Source of the DNA: DATFXF01 sp035258565
GTDB lineage: Bacteria > Acidobacteriota > Terriglobia > Acidiferrales > UBA7541
Direction of reading: 5' to 3'
Length of the DNA stretch: 8,961 nt
Assembly (NCBI GenBank): GCA_035258565.1
Contig: DATFXF010000136.1
Location: forward strand, 1-8,961
Shown here: piece after piece, positions 6,706-8,961 of the stretch
Layout: each line of letters begins with the position of its first letter
Position numbering within the stretch: position 1 is the first letter of the stretch
The notes under the pieces: model-generated
What the model was told of the DNA's origin: nothing
Databases searched by the model: none
The model's input: the letters and a program-made list of their open reading frames with translations, nothing else
Program-made: the position numbers and the translations under genes

Positions 6706-8112
6706 CTAGATCGCTTCGCGGGCAATCAACCAGAGCAGCTCGGCGTTGAGGGCAATAATTGCCACGGCCACCGTCCATGCCAGCACGGTCACCCAGCGAC
6801 GGTTGGCAAACTCGCCCATCTTCCGGCGGTCGCTGGTAAAAAGCACGAGCGGCACCACGGCAAAGGGAAGCTGGAAGCTCAGGACCACCTGACTCAGGAT
6901 CAGCAGGTTCGTCACCTGGCCTTCGCCTAGCAGGCCAATCACCAGGACCGCCGGCGCGATGGCCAGCAAGCGCGTGATCAATCGCCGCAGCCACGGCGGC
7001 AACCGGAGGTTTATAAAACCCTCCATCACGATCTGCCCGGCCAGGGTGCCGGTCAGCGTCGAGTTCTGCCCGGAAGCCAGCAGCGCCACAGCGAACAGCA
7101 CGCTGGCCAGGCTCGCACCCAGCACGGGCGTCAGCAGCTCGAACGCCTGGGAGATATCGGCGACCCGGGTCATACCGTGATGATGAAAGGCTGCGGCGCC
7201 GAGTATCAGAATTGCGGAGTTGATGAAGAAAGCGAAGCCGAGCGCGGCCGTCGAATCGATCACTGCGAACTTGATGGCCTCGCGCTTGTGCTCCGGCTGA
7301 CGCTCGAATGCGCGGGTCTGCACGATGCTCGAGTGCAGGTAGAGATTGTGCGGCATCACCGTGGCGCCCAGGATGCCGATGGCCAGGTAGAGCATCTCGC
7401 GGTTGAGGAAAATCTCACCGCTGGGAAGCAATCCCTGGCCCGCTCGGAGCCAGAGCGGCCGCGCGAAAAAGATTTCATAGGCGAAACAGCCGGCGATGGT
7501 GGCGATCAGCGTTATAACCAAGGCCTCGACCCAGCGGAAGCCGCGGCCCTGGAGCGCAAGAACAAGGAGCACATCGAGCGCAGTGATGAGCACTCCGCCG
7601 AGCAGCGGCAGGCCAAACAGCAGTTTCAGTGCCACGGCCGAGCCGAGCACTTCGGCCAGGTCACACGCCACAATGGCGATCTCGCAGAGCACCCAGAGCA
7701 GGAGCGCCGCGCGGCGCGAATAATGATCCCGGCAGGCCTGGGCGAGGTCGCGCCCGGTGGCGATCCCCAGCTTCGCCGCAAGCGCCTGGAGGAACATCGC
7801 CATCAGGCTGCTGAGAAGGATGACACTGAGCAGCGTGTAGCCGAATCGCGAGCCGCCGCCCAGGTCGGTGGCCCAATTGCCGGGGTCCATGTAGCCCACC
7901 GCGACCAGGTAGCCCGGCCCGGCAAACGCCAGCAGCTTGCGCCACACCGACGCGCCTGGATAGACGGGAATAGTGCGGTAGGCCTCCGGCAGCGAGGGCA
8001 GGATGCCGGACGGCTGCCAGCTGGCGGCGCGGTTGGCCTCCACTGGGGTTTCGACCTCGGCCATCGATCTAGTCAGCAGGCCGGGGCCCGGGGTTGGTTC
8101 AGAAGCCGCCAT
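6706..8112 (-). CDS. mntH: NRAMP-family divalent metal (Mn2+/Fe2+) transporter
   Basis: Inner-membrane proton-coupled importer for Mn2+ and related divalent metals. The 468 residues include about 55 soluble N-terminal residues before the first membrane helix, longer than in many bacterial MntH proteins. Metal-site motifs are intact: GYMDPGNWATD (74-84), giving D76 and N79, and VMPHNLYLHSS (252-262), giving M253. The transport signature appears as ASGQNSTLTGTLAGQIVMEGF (347-367). About eleven hydrophobic segments can be traced, ending with WTVAVAIIALNAELLWLI. The ATG at 8112 is the first plausible start; an AAAGGAGT lies 15 bases upstream, farther than usual, and ATG at 8064 region (MAEVETP) has no better ribosome site. 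A promoter is seen just upstream. Mn versus Fe preference cannot be settled from sequence. Confidence 0.95.
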   Translation of the reverse strand: MAASEPTPGPGLLTRSMAEVETPVEANRAASWQPSGILPSLPEAYRTIPVYPGASVWRKLLAFAGPGYLVAVGYMDPGNWATDLGGGSRFGYTLLSVILLSSLMAMFLQALAAKLGIATGRDLAQACRDHYSRRAALLLWVLCEIAIVACDLAEVLGSAVALKLLFGLPLLGGVLITALDVLLVLALQGRGFRWVEALVITLIATIAGCFAYEIFFARPLWLRAGQGLLPSGEIFLNREMLYLAIGILGATVMPHNLYLHSSIVQTRAFERQPEHKREAIKFAVIDSTAALGFAFFINSAILILGAAAFHHHGMTRVADISQAFELLTPVLGASLASVLFAVALLASGQNSTLTGTLAGQIVMEGFINLRLPPWLRRLITRLLAIAPAVLVIGLLGEGQVTNLLILSQVVLSFQLPFAVVPLVLFTSDRRKMGEFANRRWVTVLAWTVAVAIIALNAELLWLIAREAI

Positions 8113-8127
8113 GGTTAATCTAAATGA

Positions 8128-8135
8128 ACTCCTTT
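8128..8135 (-). promoter_or_regulatory. Distant ribosome binding site of mntH
   Basis: AAAGGAGT on the minus strand ends 15 bases before the mntH ATG, about twice the usual spacing. No start codon lies nearer: the bases between include an in-phase ATT followed by TAG. Either initiation tolerates the distance or the real signal differs. Confidence 0.4.
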
Positions 8136-8138
8136 CGT

Positions 8139-8167
8139 AAACTACACTTAATATTGTCGGGCGTCAA
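8139..8167 (-). promoter_or_regulatory. Sigma70-type promoter of mntH
   Basis: On the minus strand TTGACG (8162-8167) is followed after 17 bases by TAGTTT (8139-8144). The -35 element differs from consensus at one position; the -10 element is weaker. The surrounding bases are A/T-rich in an otherwise GC-rich window. The start of transcription would fall near 8132, leaving a leader of only about 20 bases. I could not find a convincing MntR, Fur or DtxR operator palindrome. Confidence 0.5.
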
Positions 8168-8238
8168 CCCCTTTAGGATCCTCGTTTCTCAAGCGACAAG
8201 GGGCAGCCGACCTCCTGCGGCGGCGCGAAAACCCTTAG

Positions 8239-8261
8239 GCACGGCGCTACGTGCGATAGCG
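8239..8261. other. Two overlapping, mutually exclusive short hairpins upstream of the DUF3467 gene
   Basis: GCACG (8239-8243) pairs with CGTGC (8250-8254) over a 6-base loop, while CGCTA (8245-8249) pairs with TAGCG (8257-8261) over a 7-base loop. The stems share bases, so only one can form at a time. It lies 65 bases before the DUF3467 start in the divergent region with mntH. Five-base stems arise by chance in GC-rich DNA, so a regulatory role is speculative. No clear promoter facing right is visible in 8168-8313. Confidence 0.25.
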
Positions 8262-8315
8262 GCTTTGTGGTAGTGTGGCATCCAGCAAGCAACTTCCCTG
8301 AACCCGACCGCGGGT

Positions 8316-8320
8316 GGAGG
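8316..8320 (+). promoter_or_regulatory. Ribosome binding site that decides the DUF3467 start
   Basis: GGAGG ends five bases before a GTG at 8326. It overlaps the alternative upstream GTG at 8314, so 8326 is the likelier start. Confidence 0.6.
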
Positions 8321-8325
8321 TCGCC

Positions 8326-8625
8326 GTGGACGAAACAGCCAGACAGCAGGTGCAAATCAAGGCTGAGGAGAAGGAGATGCTTGGGCAGTACAGCAACCTA
8401 GTGATGATCCACCACAACGCGGAAGAGTTCACCATGCAGTTCATCTACATCTTCCCCAATGCGGCTCAGGGCAAGCTCGTCGCGAGCCTCATCTTGAGCC
8501 CGGGTCACGCGAAGCGCTTGTGGCGCGCTCTGGGAGAGAACATCTCCCGCTATGAAACCCAGTTCGGCACCATTCGGGAGGCGCCCGAACCCACTCCGGC
8601 ACCGAGCGTCGGATTCGTGCAGTGA
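8326..8625 (+). CDS. DUF3467-family protein of unknown function
   Basis: A 99-residue protein resembling the DUF3467 family, small bacterial proteins with no established role. The recognisable parts are QYSNLVMIHHNAEEFTMQFI (21-40) and LILSPGHAKRLWRALGENI (55-73), followed by SRYETQFGTI. The tail (85-99) is Pro/Ala-rich and looks disordered. No signal peptide or membrane helix, so probably cytoplasmic. The start is the GTG at 8326 because of the GGAGG before it; a GTG at 8314 would add four residues. It is read away from mntH and is followed after about 90 bases by a secreted protein gene on the same strand. The family call is from memory of the YSN...EEF...SP-HAKRL pattern and is fairly secure; a function cannot be given. 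Confidence 0.85.
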   Translation: MDETARQQVQIKAEEKEMLGQYSNLVMIHHNAEEFTMQFIYIFPNAAQGKLVASLILSPGHAKRLWRALGENISRYETQFGTIREAPEPTPAPSVGFVQ

Positions 8626-8718
8626 ACCATAAAGCTTGGCTCCTCGGCCCCCACTCGCCGGCTCGGCCCCGAGGCAACCTTCTCGGCCGGACCGCAACTA
8701 AGGATGGTGAGGCTTGGG

Positions 8719-8961
8719 ATGCGGCGGGTTGGTGGGACGCGCGCTCTTGTCTGGGTCGGGGCCCTGGTGCTGACCGTTCTGCCTGCGGCAGCCCAAAATG
8801 GCACTATCAACCCCAGGATTCCTCCCCCACCGCCTCCCCCGGAGCAGCCTCCTCCACCACCGGCTGCCAAGCCCGCACCGCAAACCCAACCGCCTGAGAT
8901 CGTTGCCCGGCCCGCTCTCCCGGCTCAAAAACCGCCAGCACCATCGAACCTGCCCGCCACA
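8719..8961 (+). CDS. Exported proline-rich protein, N-terminal part, cut by window end
   Basis: An open frame runs to the last base with no stop. From the ATG at 8719 it encodes at least 81 residues. Residues 1-25 look like a signal peptide: MRRVGGTR, a hydrophobic core (ALVWVGALVLTVL) and a likely cut after PAAA before QNG. Then comes a run of seven prolines (35-41), five more at 44-48, and a Pro/Ala/Gln-rich stretch. Such segments often act as flexible spacers across the periplasm or toward the cell wall. TGAGG lies six bases before this ATG; an ATG at 8704 in the same frame would add five residues but has TAAGG directly against it. The functional domain lies beyond the window, so no family can be named. 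It could be a spacer-bearing outer-envelope or secreted protein. It is not a lipoprotein, since no lipobox cysteine is seen. Confidence 0.7.
   Translation, partial: MRRVGGTRALVWVGALVLTVLPAAAQNGTINPRIPPPPPPPEQPPPPPAAKPAPQTQPPEIVARPALPAQKPPAPSNLPAT

Noticed and set aside
6587..6994. Upstream extension of the cytochrome frame
   Set aside because: The extension overlaps mntH and places the signal peptide in the middle of the protein; the ATG at 6586 directly precedes that signal peptide.
7177..8118. A 313-residue open frame on the plus strand
   Set aside because: It lies wholly opposite mntH, has a Gln/Arg/Glu/His-rich composition typical of GC-rich antisense frames, and no recognisable motif.
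8113..8167. MntR, Fur or DtxR operator upstream of mntH
   Set aside because: TTTAGATTAACC and nearby A/T-rich bases vaguely resemble half sites, but I found no symmetric palindrome matching a known consensus.

Overview
The window is GC-rich, gene-dense bacterial chromosome with no mobile elements, RNA genes or CRISPR arrays that I can see. The gene content suggests a heterotroph, possibly of the Acidobacteriota: GTP-type PEP carboxykinase, an AhpE-like peroxiredoxin, a phosphoketolase, a DUF3467 protein and a Pro-rich exported protein. That placement rests on general resemblance of the proteins and is not proven. Ten genes are visible, eight of them complete; one is cut at each edge.

Layout. 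(1) Positions 1-392, plus strand: the 3' end of GTP-dependent phosphoenolpyruvate carboxykinase. (2) Positions 431-1714, minus strand: a tight three-gene run read as ACT-ACT protein, then a Cys-rich protein with paired CxxC motifs, then an 80-residue protein. The last two are not recognised. (3) Positions 1715-1893: a divergent intergenic region with a good sigma70-type promoter facing right and a weaker one facing left. (4) Positions 1894-6077, plus strand: peroxiredoxin, phosphoketolase (xfp) and acetate kinase (ackA), the last two only 3 bases apart. (5) Positions 6110-8112, minus strand: an NRAMP-type Mn/Fe transporter (mntH) followed by a small secreted c-type cytochrome. (6) Positions 8113-8325: a second divergent region with a promoter for mntH and two mutually exclusive short hairpins. 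(7) Positions 8326-8961, plus strand: a DUF3467 protein and the start of an exported proline-rich protein that runs off the window.

How the genes fit together. Xfp cleaves xylulose-5-phosphate or fructose-6-phosphate to acetyl phosphate, and AckA converts acetyl phosphate and ADP to acetate and ATP, so the pair forms a complete short phosphoketolase shunt to acetate. PEP carboxykinase next door is also central carbon metabolism, but its link to the shunt is only by proximity. Peroxiredoxin, metal transporter and cytochrome suggest redox and metal handling, without evidence of a joint pathway. The least explained part is the ACT / Cys-rich / 80-residue cassette, which is the best candidate here for an undescribed function.
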